Shown: positions 17,137-22,865 of the stretch, one piece after another
How the letters are laid out: every line of letters starts with the position of its first letter
How positions within the stretch are numbered: the stretch's first letter is position 1
Origin: an uncultured Sanguibacteroides sp.
GTDB lineage: Bacteria > Bacteroidota > Bacteroidia > Bacteroidales > Marinifilaceae
NCBI RefSeq assembly: GCF_900543425.1
Contig: NZ_UQRQ01000035.1
Location: 1 to 22,865, forward strand
DNA: 22,865 nt
Reading direction: 5' to 3'
Notes under the pieces: model-generated
Database searches by the model: none
What the model saw: only the letters and a program-made list of their open reading frames with translations
Told to the model about the DNA's origin: nothing
Program-made: the position numbers and the translations under genes

Positions 17137-18400
17137 AACGCTTTTTTAAAATATAAAATACAAGAATTATCGAGAGGATATATTGAACCGTAAGGGCGAG
17201 ACTGTAAGTTACAATAGTATTGGTAACGGAAAAGTTGCGGAAGCAAGATATAAGGAGGCTTGACGCAACTATCATGACACGTGACACTTCGAGCCAGAAC
17301 ACGAGCTTCTGTTGCTTGAACACATTGAATATGCCGTCGCTTATCGGGCTGTAAACGAACCGGAATATCAAATAGAAACAGAGGTAACGGGCAAAAGTTC
17401 CCGATTGTGTCCATTCTGCACCGAAGAAGGTTCGGAATATCCAAGGTCCGAAACAAATGATAAGCGTGAAAGGGAGGATGCTGATTACAAACAGTTTTAC
17501 CATTATCCGTACCGTAAGAGCGGATATCTCCTTGCTGTTTTTCCTCCCCAACGACGCAATTTCGCCATAGAACGCCTTCCCCACCGACGTACATGCAAAT
17601 AAAACGGGGGCAGACAACATAACCATGGCCAAACTGATCCGACCGGTTGTGCCGGTGTCGAAATGCCATGCGAAATAAAGCATGAGAATACTGCCCGAAG
17701 CATTTTGCAGTATTTGGGAAGGAAGCCTGTATAACGGAAAATCTATATATCTTTTAAGTACAAGACGGATTTTCCCCGGAGTTACATGACGTGCACTATC
17801 TTTCAATCTTTTCCAATAGGTGCGTATATATAAGGTTAGTCCTCCGATTTCTGCCATGCTGTTTCCTATCAGCAGACCTATCACGTTGAAACGGAACAGC
17901 CCGAGAACTATTTTGATTAATGCTCCAATTGCTTTTTGTGCCACTGTAACTTTCGCAATGGTTGAAAAGTCCCGGTAGCGGGTGGAATAATATGACAGGA
18001 CTTCAGACATCCCGTAAAAAAAGAATGCCAGTGGAATAAAATACCAGAAAGCATCTATGTTTTCAGAAGAGAAAAGCGAAAGAATCCGTGAATGGAAAAG
18101 GACGAGGGCGATACCGATGACCACGGTATTGACGACAAGTATAAGAAGACATGCCGCCAATGAATTGATACCGATTTTTTCATTTGGATGTAATGGAATG
18201 GCAACCGTGTATTTAAGCGTACAGAATGGATAAAACAAAGCACATAATGATGTAAAGACCGCAAGCATTCCGAAGTCAGACGGCGTGTATAGTCGTGTGA
18301 TGACCGGAGCTGCCATGAATCCGATAATTCTGGCGATACCCTCTCCCGTTATAAGTTTGAGGATATTTCTTTTAAGCGTATTATCTAAATCAGATTTCAT
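17129..18400 (-). CDS. wzx: Polysaccharide flippase (Wzx-like, MOP superfamily)
   Basis: A 423-residue polytopic membrane protein with about twelve hydrophobic segments. The N-terminus (LKRNILKLITGEGIARIIGFMAAPVITRLYTPSDFGMLAVF) is the classic start of Wzx-type flippases, which move lipid-linked repeat units across the inner membrane. A basic cytoplasmic C-terminus (YILKKRYE) fits. It lies 24 nt after wbpE and overlaps the Stealth gene by 8 nt. Sequence alone cannot give the substrate; a repeat unit containing a diacetamido-uronic acid is likely from the neighbouring genes. Base composition is clearly more AT-rich than in wbpA, wbpD and wbpE, as is common for flippase genes. Confidence 0.9.
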   Translation of the reverse strand: MKSDLDNTLKRNILKLITGEGIARIIGFMAAPVITRLYTPSDFGMLAVFTSLCALFYPFCTLKYTVAIPLHPNEKIGINSLAACLLILVVNTVVIGIALVLFHSRILSLFSSENIDAFWYFIPLAFFFYGMSEVLSYYSTRYRDFSTIAKVTVAQKAIGALIKIVLGLFRFNVIGLLIGNSMAEIGGLTLYIRTYWKRLKDSARHVTPGKIRLVLKRYIDFPLYRLPSQILQNASGSILMLYFAWHFDTGTTGRISLAMVMLSAPVLFACTSVGKAFYGEIASLGRKNSKEISALTVRIMVKLFVISILPFTLIICFGPWIFRTFFGAEWTQSGTFARYLCFYLIFRFVYSPISDGIFNVFKQQKLVFWLEVSRVMIVASSLLISCFRNFSVTNTIVTYSLALTVQYILSIILVFYILKKRYE

Positions 18401-18424
18401 ATTTGCTCCGCCTGTTTATACCGT

Positions 18425-19582
18425 TTATTGGAGTACCGCCCCATTTAATTCTTTTCCCGATGCAAGAAAGGTCTTGACAGCGTTACAGACTTCATTGATC
18501 TCTTCCAATGAAATATAAGGGTGCATCGGCAGGGAGAGGACTGTATCGCACAATTTACCGGCAACCGGACAGTCTGACCCGGGTAGCCCGGCGTTCCTGT
18601 AGGCTACCTGGCGATGTATTGGACTCGGATAGTAAACCATCGACGGGATTCCTTGCCCTTTTAGATATGCCTGCAATCCGTCACGTTCGGTTTTGCTGTT
18701 CAGCTTGATGGTGTATTGTGCCCAGCTTGACAGGAAACCGTCAGGGACAACGGGTGTTTCCACAATGTCCGCCAGCCGGGTAGTGTATTCAGCCGCAGCC
18801 TTGTTGACAGCCGCGAGCTCTCCGGCAAAAGCCCCCAGCTTGACTTGAAGGATGGATGCCTGAATGGTGTCCAGACGCGAGTTCATGCCTATACGGACGT
18901 TTTCGTATTTGGAAGAGCCTTTTCCGTGCATACGGTATGAATCCATCAGTGCGGCCCATTCGTCGTTGTCGGTGAAACAAGCCCCTCCGTCGCCATAGCA
19001 TCCGAGCGGCTTGCCCGGAAAAAACGAAGTGGTTGATATGTCACCGAACGAACAGCTGCGTTTGCCGTTGGCACGACCACCGAAGCCCTGTGCTCCGTCT
19101 TCAAGTATAAGCAGCCCGTGATTGTCGGCAATTCTGCGGATAGCAGGATAATTTGCGGGAAGCCCGAACAAGTCAACTGTGATGATGACTTTCGGAATCA
19201 CATCTCCTTTCCGAATCGTCGTTTCGATTTTATTCTCAAGGTCAGTAGGGTCGATATTGAAAGTTTTGCTGTCCACATCGACAAAAACAGGGGTCGCCCC
19301 CTCCAATGAAACCGCTTCTGCCGAGGCAAAGAATGTGAAATCGGGGACGAACACGGCATCTCCCTGTTTGACACCCCATACTTTCAGGGCAAGCGCCAAG
19401 GCATCGGTGCCGCTGGCGCACGATATGCAATGTCTCGTTCCTACATAACCGGCAAGCTGTCTTTCAAGTTCTTTCACCTGAGGCCCCATTATATAGGCAC
19501 CTGAAGCCGCCACATCGAGTATGGCTTTGTCTATGCCTGCTTTCAGGACTTGATACTGCTGTTTTAAATCCCTGAATTGCAT
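18425..19582 (-). CDS. wbpE: DegT/DnrJ/EryC1 aminotransferase, WbpE type
   Basis: A 385-residue PLP-dependent aminotransferase that should convert UDP-3-keto-GlcNAcA to the 3-amino sugar using glutamate. The start is ATG 19582 (MQFRDLKQQY); a TTG at 19588 overlaps the wbpD stop but is less likely. The family landmarks are SCASGTDALALAL near residue 58, DLFGLPA, LILEDGAQGFGG with the PLP-contacting Asp, and SFFPGKPLGCYGDGGA with Schiff-base Lys191. The C-terminal domain has IPSMVYYPSPIHRQ. The length is normal. It begins 2 nt after the wbpD stop codon. The substrate assignment comes from the neighbouring wbpA, wbpD and wbpB homologues. Confidence 0.93.
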   Translation of the reverse strand: MQFRDLKQQYQVLKAGIDKAILDVAASGAYIMGPQVKELERQLAGYVGTRHCISCASGTDALALALKVWGVKQGDAVFVPDFTFFASAEAVSLEGATPVFVDVDSKTFNIDPTDLENKIETTIRKGDVIPKVIITVDLFGLPANYPAIRRIADNHGLLILEDGAQGFGGRANGKRSCSFGDISTTSFFPGKPLGCYGDGGACFTDNDEWAALMDSYRMHGKGSSKYENVRIGMNSRLDTIQASILQVKLGAFAGELAAVNKAAAEYTTRLADIVETPVVPDGFLSSWAQYTIKLNSKTERDGLQAYLKGQGIPSMVYYPSPIHRQVAYRNAGLPGSDCPVAGKLCDTVLSLPMHPYISLEEINEVCNAVKTFLASGKELNGAVLQ

Positions 19583-19584
19583 AG

Positions 19585-20151
19585 TCAAAGTTTTTTCTTT
19601 AGGTACTCTCCGTCAAGCGAATACTCTCTACCACACGGACATTTCAAGGTCTCATCGAGCCGCCGTCCGCATTCGCACACCCATCCTATTTGCCGGGCCG
19701 GCACACCTGCCATAAGTGCGTAGTCCTTGACATCTTTAGTCACCACGGCACCGGCGGCTACCATTGCACTGCGACCTACGGTATGGCCGCAGATTATAGT
19801 ACAGTTCGCCCCCAGCGATGCGCCCTCTTTGATGAGTGTTCTGGCATATACGCCATGTACCGGAAAATGCGCACGCGGAGTCGTTACGTTGGTAAACACG
19901 CACGACGGACCGCAAAATACATTGTCTTCGATTTCAACGCCCTCATACACCGATACATTGTTCTGGATACGAACTCCGTTACCGATCTTGACATTGTTAC
20001 CGACATTCACGTTCTGCCCCAAAGAACAGTTCTGTCCTAATGAGGCTCCTGCCTGCACATGGCAGAAATGCCATATTTTCGTGCCGTCGCCCACGGTAAC
20101 ATGGTCATCGACATAGCTCGACGGATGCACAAAGAATTTCTTGTCTTCCAT
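19585..20151 (-). CDS. wbpD: N-acetyltransferase of UDP-GlcNAc(3NH2)A, WbpD/WlbB type
   Basis: A 188-residue left-handed beta-helix acetyltransferase. Hexapeptide repeats fill residues 15-150, for example VHPSSYVDDHVTVGDGTKIW, NVNVGNNVKIGNGVRIQNNV and CTIICGHTVGRSAMVAAGAVV. FVHPSSYVDD and TKIWHFCHV are close to WbpD proteins, which acetylate the 3-amino group made by WbpE with acetyl-CoA. The C-terminus carries CECGRRLDE and KCPCGREY, two cysteine pairs that could bind a metal. The gene starts 9 nt after the wbpA stop codon and ends 2 nt before wbpE. Length and repeat number are normal. Confidence 0.93.
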   Translation of the reverse strand: MEDKKFFVHPSSYVDDHVTVGDGTKIWHFCHVQAGASLGQNCSLGQNVNVGNNVKIGNGVRIQNNVSVYEGVEIEDNVFCGPSCVFTNVTTPRAHFPVHGVYARTLIKEGASLGANCTIICGHTVGRSAMVAAGAVVTKDVKDYALMAGVPARQIGWVCECGRRLDETLKCPCGREYSLDGEYLKKKL

Positions 20152-20160
20152 ATCGAATGA

Positions 20161-21504
20161 TTAAAGCAGTTCGATATTGCTCCTGTCGGCAAGGTCCTTG
20201 GTGGCATTCCTCGTGTCGAAAACAGCCTTTGCATGGCGCCTTACAAATTCATAGTCGGCTTTGTGTGTGGTCTGGGCGGTAACAACCACTAAATCAGCAC
20301 TTTGTATAATATCTACCGTTAATTCCTTCACGCCTTCATATATCTTACCGCGATGAAGGAATCTGGGGATATACGGGTCGAAGAATATCGTGTTGGCTCC
20401 TTCCGTATGCAACTTGTCGATGATGCGGATTGCAGGAGATTCTCGGCAGTCGTCGATATCCGGCTTGTAAGCGACACCCAGTATAAGTATTCTTGCGCCG
20501 TCGAGCGGTTTGCGGAAGCGGCGGTTGAGTATATCTCCGATACGTTTCACACAGTATTCCGGCATAAAGTCGTTGACCTTCACCGATGCCTCTATCATCG
20601 AGAATCGGAAGTTATATTCGCCCGCTTTATAATTCAGGTAACAGGGATCGACCGGTATGCAGTGACCACCTACTCCGGGACCGGGATAGAATGGGACGAA
20701 CCCGAAAGGCTTAGTCTTTGCCGCCTCTATCACCTCCCATATGCTAATGCCCATCTTATTGCAGAAGACGGCAAACTCGTTGATTAGCCCGATATTGACG
20801 TTGCGGTAGGAATTTTCCAGCATCTTGGTCATTTCCGCCACAGCTGGCGATGAAACCCGGAACACCTCGTTTTGCAACACGGCGGCATACATGGCAGATA
20901 TAAGTTCACCGGCGGCAGTTCCGAGACCGCCCACCACTTTGGGGATATTTCCGATATTGTAGATTGCGTTGCCCGGGTCGACACGCTCGGGAGAGAAACC
21001 GAGATAGAAATCCTCACCGCATTTCAGGCCGGTTGATTCGAGGATGGGCTTCACAATCTCTTCGGTAGTGCCGGGATAAGAGGTGGATTCAAGAACCACC
21101 ATCATCCCCTTGTGGAGATACCGTGCGATTGATTTTACCGATGATTCCACATGGCTGATATCCGGCCGGCCGTGTGCGTCAAGCGGTGTGGGCACACAAA
21201 TAGCGATAAAATCAACGTTGCTGATTTCGCTGAAATCTGTCGTTACGGCAAGAATGCTTTCCTCTACAAGCCTTTTCAGGTCCGAGCCGGCGACATCTCC
21301 GATATAGCTGTGCCCTTGATTGACCGAATCAACTTTCTCTTTTTTGACGTCGAAGCCTATAGTGTTGAATCCGGCTTTTGCTATCTCTACAGCCAACGGC
21401 AATCCTACGTAGCCAAGACCGATTACTCCTGCCACGAGTTCCCGATTGGTAATTTTCTTCAATAGAATTTCTCTATTATTATCGTTAAACCATCTATGAC
21501 TCAT
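20161..21504 (-). CDS. wbpA: UDP-N-acetylglucosamine 6-dehydrogenase (WbpA/WecC family)
   Basis: A 447-residue NAD-dependent UDP-sugar dehydrogenase, first gene of the operon. The N-terminal Rossmann motif is VIGLGYVGLPLAVEIAKAG. ICVPTPLD, ESTSYPGTTEE and GFSPERVDPGN follow in family order, and the catalytic cysteine is Cys282 in GVGGHCIPVDP. The C-terminal domain has LGVAYKPDIDDCRESPA. It should oxidise UDP-GlcNAc at C6 to UDP-GlcNAcA. A UDP-ManNAc dehydrogenase (WecC) is the alternative, but the WbpB, WbpD and WbpE homologues in the operon favour the WbpA role. The ATG at 21504 gives about ten more N-terminal residues than usual relatives; no better start is seen downstream. Confidence 0.93.
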   Translation of the reverse strand: MSHRWFNDNNREILLKKITNRELVAGVIGLGYVGLPLAVEIAKAGFNTIGFDVKKEKVDSVNQGHSYIGDVAGSDLKRLVEESILAVTTDFSEISNVDFIAICVPTPLDAHGRPDISHVESSVKSIARYLHKGMMVVLESTSYPGTTEEIVKPILESTGLKCGEDFYLGFSPERVDPGNAIYNIGNIPKVVGGLGTAAGELISAMYAAVLQNEVFRVSSPAVAEMTKMLENSYRNVNIGLINEFAVFCNKMGISIWEVIEAAKTKPFGFVPFYPGPGVGGHCIPVDPCYLNYKAGEYNFRFSMIEASVKVNDFMPEYCVKRIGDILNRRFRKPLDGARILILGVAYKPDIDDCRESPAIRIIDKLHTEGANTIFFDPYIPRFLHRGKIYEGVKELTVDIIQSADLVVVTAQTTHKADYEFVRRHAKAVFDTRNATKDLADRSNIELL

Positions 21505-21522
21505 TTCACTTCACTTTAGGGG

Positions 21523-21569
21523 AGGTTCTTTGAATTATTTTTCGAAAACCGGGCTTGACAATAGAACCT
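21523..21569 (-). promoter_or_regulatory. Leader inverted repeat before wbpA
   Basis: A 7-bp perfect inverted repeat, aggttct (21523-21529) and agaacct (21563-21569), extends to ten pairs if one bulge is allowed (ttg with caa). It encloses a loop of about 30 nt and lies between the predicted start of transcription and the wbpA ATG, ending 18 nt before it. It has no T tract, so it is not a plain terminator. It could affect translation or antitermination; this is inference. Confidence 0.35.
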
Positions 21570-21602
21570 CATAGATTGTTTCTGTCTGTATCTTAGCGTC
21601 TG

Positions 21603-21633
21603 CAAAATTAATCGTTTCCTTCTAAACTTTCAA
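21603..21633 (-). promoter_or_regulatory. Promoter of the polysaccharide operon
   Basis: Read on the minus strand, TTG (21633-21631), a 20-nt spacer and TAATTTTG (21610-21603) match the Bacteroidetes consensus TTG-N19-23-TAnnTTTG. Transcription would start near 21597 and leave a leader of about 90 nt. The remaining DNA from 21640 to 21870 shows no gene; it contains one G-rich stretch (21650-21673). Confidence 0.65.
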
Positions 21634-21871
21634 CTATTTTCATACTTTTATGGGGTGGTGGTGTGGGAGGTAAATTAATGACATACAAATACATATACAG
21701 ATGAACGCATTTGTGTGCGGCATCTTGTTCTCGTTCAGGATAGGCTCCTGTAAAACACAATACTCATAAAATTCCCAAACAATTAATCAGTCGGTCGTAA
21801 GTACCCGTTTTTTGTCAGTTCCTGCCGGATGATGAATCTGGACATTTTCTTAATCGTTATAAATTTAATTT

Positions 21872-21897
21872 CGGATAATCCTGAATGGGATTATCCG
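21872..21897 (-). terminator. Hairpin after the FN3-protein gene, possible terminator
   Basis: A perfect 10-bp inverted repeat, cggataatcc (21872-21881) and ggattatccg (21888-21897), has a 6-nt loop and starts 19 nt past the FN3 gene stop codon. On the minus strand it is followed by AAATTAAATTTA rather than a T run, so termination or mRNA stabilisation are both possible. Confidence 0.5.
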
Positions 21898-21915
21898 GAA
21901 TATAAATGGAAAATT

Positions 21916-22302
21916 TTAGTTTACTTTTGGGAATCGTACCACTATTTTTTTTGACGGATCGCTTAGTCCAGCCGCATTTTTAGCTTTAACTCGAATCTTC
22001 ATAACAGATCCCGGCTCTCTACCCCCAATTACATATTCAGTCAAGTCAGTTGAATCAGAAAGTCTCCAGGATAAATCCCAACGAGCATCCTTAACTTCAA
22101 TAATATAACGTGATACAGGTGATCCGCCATCACTTGCAGGCGGTAAAAACGTTAGTTTACATCCGGTGGGTGTTATATCATTAATCTGAAGTGCTCGAGG
22201 AGACGAAGGACGATAAAATACATACACACCGGCAGTAGCAATGGTCGTAAGGGTTAGACCGATACATACAGTCAAGATTAATTTTAATTCTTTTGATTTC
22301 AT
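21916..22302 (-). CDS. Membrane-anchored fibronectin type III domain protein
   Basis: A 128-residue protein. Residues 7-30 form one hydrophobic segment (LILTVCIGLTLTTIATAGVYVFY) that acts as a signal anchor or uncleaved signal. Residues 35-125 are a single FN3 domain: PSSPRALQINDITPTGCKLTFLPPASDGGSPVSRYIIEVKD, then the late strands TEYVIGGREPGSVMKIRVKAKNAAGLSDPSK. There is no catalytic domain, so it is probably a small periplasmic or surface binding module. It is monocistronic, between the polysaccharide operon promoter and the rRNA operon end, with a possible promoter at 22342-22372. Its partner is unknown. Confidence 0.8.
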   Translation of the reverse strand: MKSKELKLILTVCIGLTLTTIATAGVYVFYRPSSPRALQINDITPTGCKLTFLPPASDGGSPVSRYIIEVKDARWDLSWRLSDSTDLTEYVIGGREPGSVMKIRVKAKNAAGLSDPSKKIVVRFPKVN

Positions 22303-22341
22303 AGTCGTAAAATAGACAGGTTCATAATAAATATATCGATT

Positions 22342-22372
22342 ACAAGGTACAATAATTATTATTATTTACAAA
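22342..22372 (-). promoter_or_regulatory. Possible promoter of the FN3-protein gene
   Basis: On the minus strand TTTG (22372-22369), a 19-nt AT-rich spacer and TACCTTGT (22349-22342) approximate the Bacteroidetes consensus, with two mismatches in the last three bases of the -7 element. It lies 40 nt before the start codon. The match is imperfect, so this is tentative. Confidence 0.3.
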
Positions 22373-22431
22373 AAAATAATTATTTTTTTATTCCAACAAT
22401 GTCCAATATACGCTCGTTTTAGAGACTTATA

Positions 22432-22495
22432 ATTGGGAATTTATGATTGACGATTTCGGATTTTAGATTTATGATTTAAAAAGGGCAATAGATTG
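22432..22495. repeat. GATT-rich intergenic repeat, copy 3
   Basis: The stretch contains gattgacgattt, gatttatgattt and ends in gatttaaaaagggcaa, which matches the end of the copy at 1-80 (gatttaaagagggcaa) almost exactly. It separates the FN3 gene's upstream region from the dgt fragment. Confidence 0.5.
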
Positions 22496-22511
22496 AGGGA
22501 ATAGTATCTAT

Positions 22512-22616
22512 ACAAAAATTCAAACCGTTACCGATTACGTCTCCGGCATGACCGATTCTTATGCCCTGAATCTTTATCGTAAAATAAAGGGAATAGACTT
22601 ACCGGAAATAAGATAA
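22512..22616 (+). pseudogene. dgt: 3' fragment of a dGTP triphosphohydrolase gene
   Basis: A plus-strand frame reads TKIQTVTDYVSGMTDSYALN followed by LYRKIKGIDLPEIR and a stop at 22614. The (D)xVSGMTDxYAxxLYRKIxG pattern is the C-terminus of bacterial dGTPases of the Bacteroides type, including the usual end of the protein. A stop codon lies a few codons upstream in the same frame, and no other part of dgt is present, so only the last 34 codons survive. The intact gene is expected elsewhere in the genome. The fragment ends 8 nt before a truncated copy of the rRNA terminator. Confidence 0.7.
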
Positions 22617-22624
22617 CAAATACC

Positions 22625-22670
22625 CCACGATCTCTCGTGGCTTCTTTCTAAATTCGGCATCGACCTACTC
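22625..22670 (-). repeat. Truncated copy of the 5S rRNA 3' end and its terminator hairpin
   Basis: These 46 bp match 22786-22831 at 44 positions. The copy contains the last bases of 5S rRNA (aattcggcatcgacctactc on the plus strand) and the hairpin ccacga-tctc-tcgtgg, but diverges exactly inside the 5S gene. The T run that should follow the hairpin on the minus strand is absent. It is a leftover of a second rRNA operon end. Confidence 0.8.
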
Positions 22671-22738
22671 CCGTGAAGCACGGGAGAAAAAATTATCCAA
22701 ACCCCCTGTCCCCCTTTCAAGGGGGAATACCTCGCGGC
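22668..22738. repeat. Cluster of GC-rich hairpins between the two 5S copies
   Basis: Three inverted repeats follow each other: ctcccgtg-aag-cacgggag (22668-22686), ccccctt-tc-aaggggg (22710-22725) and a short ctcg/cgag pair within ctcgcggcgag. The middle one is a perfect palindrome with a 2-nt centre, of the sort seen in REP-like intergenic elements. There is no coding potential worth noting. Confidence 0.5.
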
Positions 22739-22776
22739 GAGAGTCGGTCCCCCGGCATCCCGACACCTATAACCAT

Positions 22777-22802
22777 AAAAAAAAGCCACGATCTCTCGTG
22801 GC
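22777..22802 (-). terminator. Rho-independent terminator of the rRNA operon
   Basis: The stem gccacga/tcgtggc (22785-22791 and 22796-22802) with loop tctc is followed on the minus strand by eight T (22784-22777). It begins 10 nt after the 5S 3' end. This is a textbook intrinsic terminator. Confidence 0.92.
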
Positions 22803-22812
22803 TTCTCCCTAA

Positions 22813-22865
22813 ATTCGGCATCGACCTACTCTCCCACCTGGCGGCAGTACCATCGGCGCTAACGG
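22813..22865 (-). rRNA. rrf: 5S ribosomal RNA, 3' part (continues beyond the window)
   Basis: Read on the minus strand the sequence is GCGCCGATGGTACTGCCGCC followed by AGGTGGGAGAGTAGGTCGATGCCGA, which matches the 3' half of 5S rRNA, including the GGUGGGAGAGUAGGUCG element. The 5' half lies outside the window. The exact 3' end may differ by a few bases from 22813. The rRNA operon therefore reads leftward and ends here. Confidence 0.92.

Noticed and set aside
22668..22692. Palindrome ctcccgtg-aag-cacgggag as a terminator
   Set aside because: On the plus strand it is followed by A, and on the minus strand the T run precedes the stem, so it is in the wrong position in both directions.
22574..22789. 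Minus-strand ORF of 71 codons
   Set aside because: It overlaps the dgt fragment, the truncated 5S copy and hairpins, and its translation is only a reading of these sequences.

Overview
The window looks like chromosomal DNA from a member of the Bacteroidales (Bacteroidota). The evidence is a TonB-dependent SusC/RagA receptor followed directly by a SusD/RagB lipoprotein, promoter sequences of the TTG-N19-21-TAnnTTTG type used by the Bacteroides primary sigma factor, lipoproteins with short lipoboxes, and few classical Shine-Dalgarno sequences. The genus cannot be fixed from the sequence alone; something near Odoribacter, Butyricimonas or Parabacteroides would fit, but that is a guess. Almost every intact gene lies on the minus strand.

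Layout, left to right. (1) 1-1383 (+): GATT-rich repeat DNA, a small unrecognised ORF and a RhuM-family gene broken by one nonsense codon. (2) 1621-10733 (-): a nutrient-acquisition island. Read in the direction of transcription it runs LytS-type sensor kinase, secreted zinc metalloprotease of the metzincin type, SusC-like receptor, SusD-like lipoprotein, then a rho-independent terminator. A perfect 10-bp direct repeat with 21-bp periodicity, the layout of LytTR response-regulator sites, sits between kinase and protease. (3) 11004-12170 (-): a lipoprotein probably folded as a beta-propeller. (4) 12171-15000: a decayed stretch with a 680-bp AT-rich gap, an unrecognised gene whose start appears frameshifted, a small HNH nuclease gene, a frameshifted repeat protein and an IS1595-type transposase remnant with several frameshifts. 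(5) 15143-21633 (-): a six-gene surface-polysaccharide operon with a recognisable promoter. It encodes homologues of WbpA, WbpD, WbpE and WbpB, which make UDP-2,3-diacetamido-2,3-dideoxyglucuronic acid, plus a Wzx-type flippase and a Stealth-family sugar-phosphate transferase. (6) 21916-22302 (-): a small membrane-anchored FN3-domain protein. (7) 22303-22865: the region downstream of an rRNA operon. The 3' end of 5S rRNA and its terminator lie at the right edge, with a second truncated copy of both 161 bp away next to a 3' fragment of a dGTPase gene.

How the genes work together. The kinase probably senses an extracellular cue and, through an unlinked LytTR regulator, switches on the protease-SusC-SusD operon, suggesting capture of peptides or glycopeptides rather than a pure glycan. 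The polysaccharide operon supplies one unusual diamino-uronic acid sugar nucleotide, a flippase and one phosphotransferase, but no initiating transferase, polymerase or ordinary glycosyltransferase, so it must cooperate with genes elsewhere or has lost its distal part, where the transposase remnant now lies.

I found no CRISPR array, no tRNA and no clearly new defence system. The strongest leads are the LytTR-like site before the protease-SusCD operon, the duplicated 5S end with the dgt fragment, and the incomplete Wbp/Stealth cluster.
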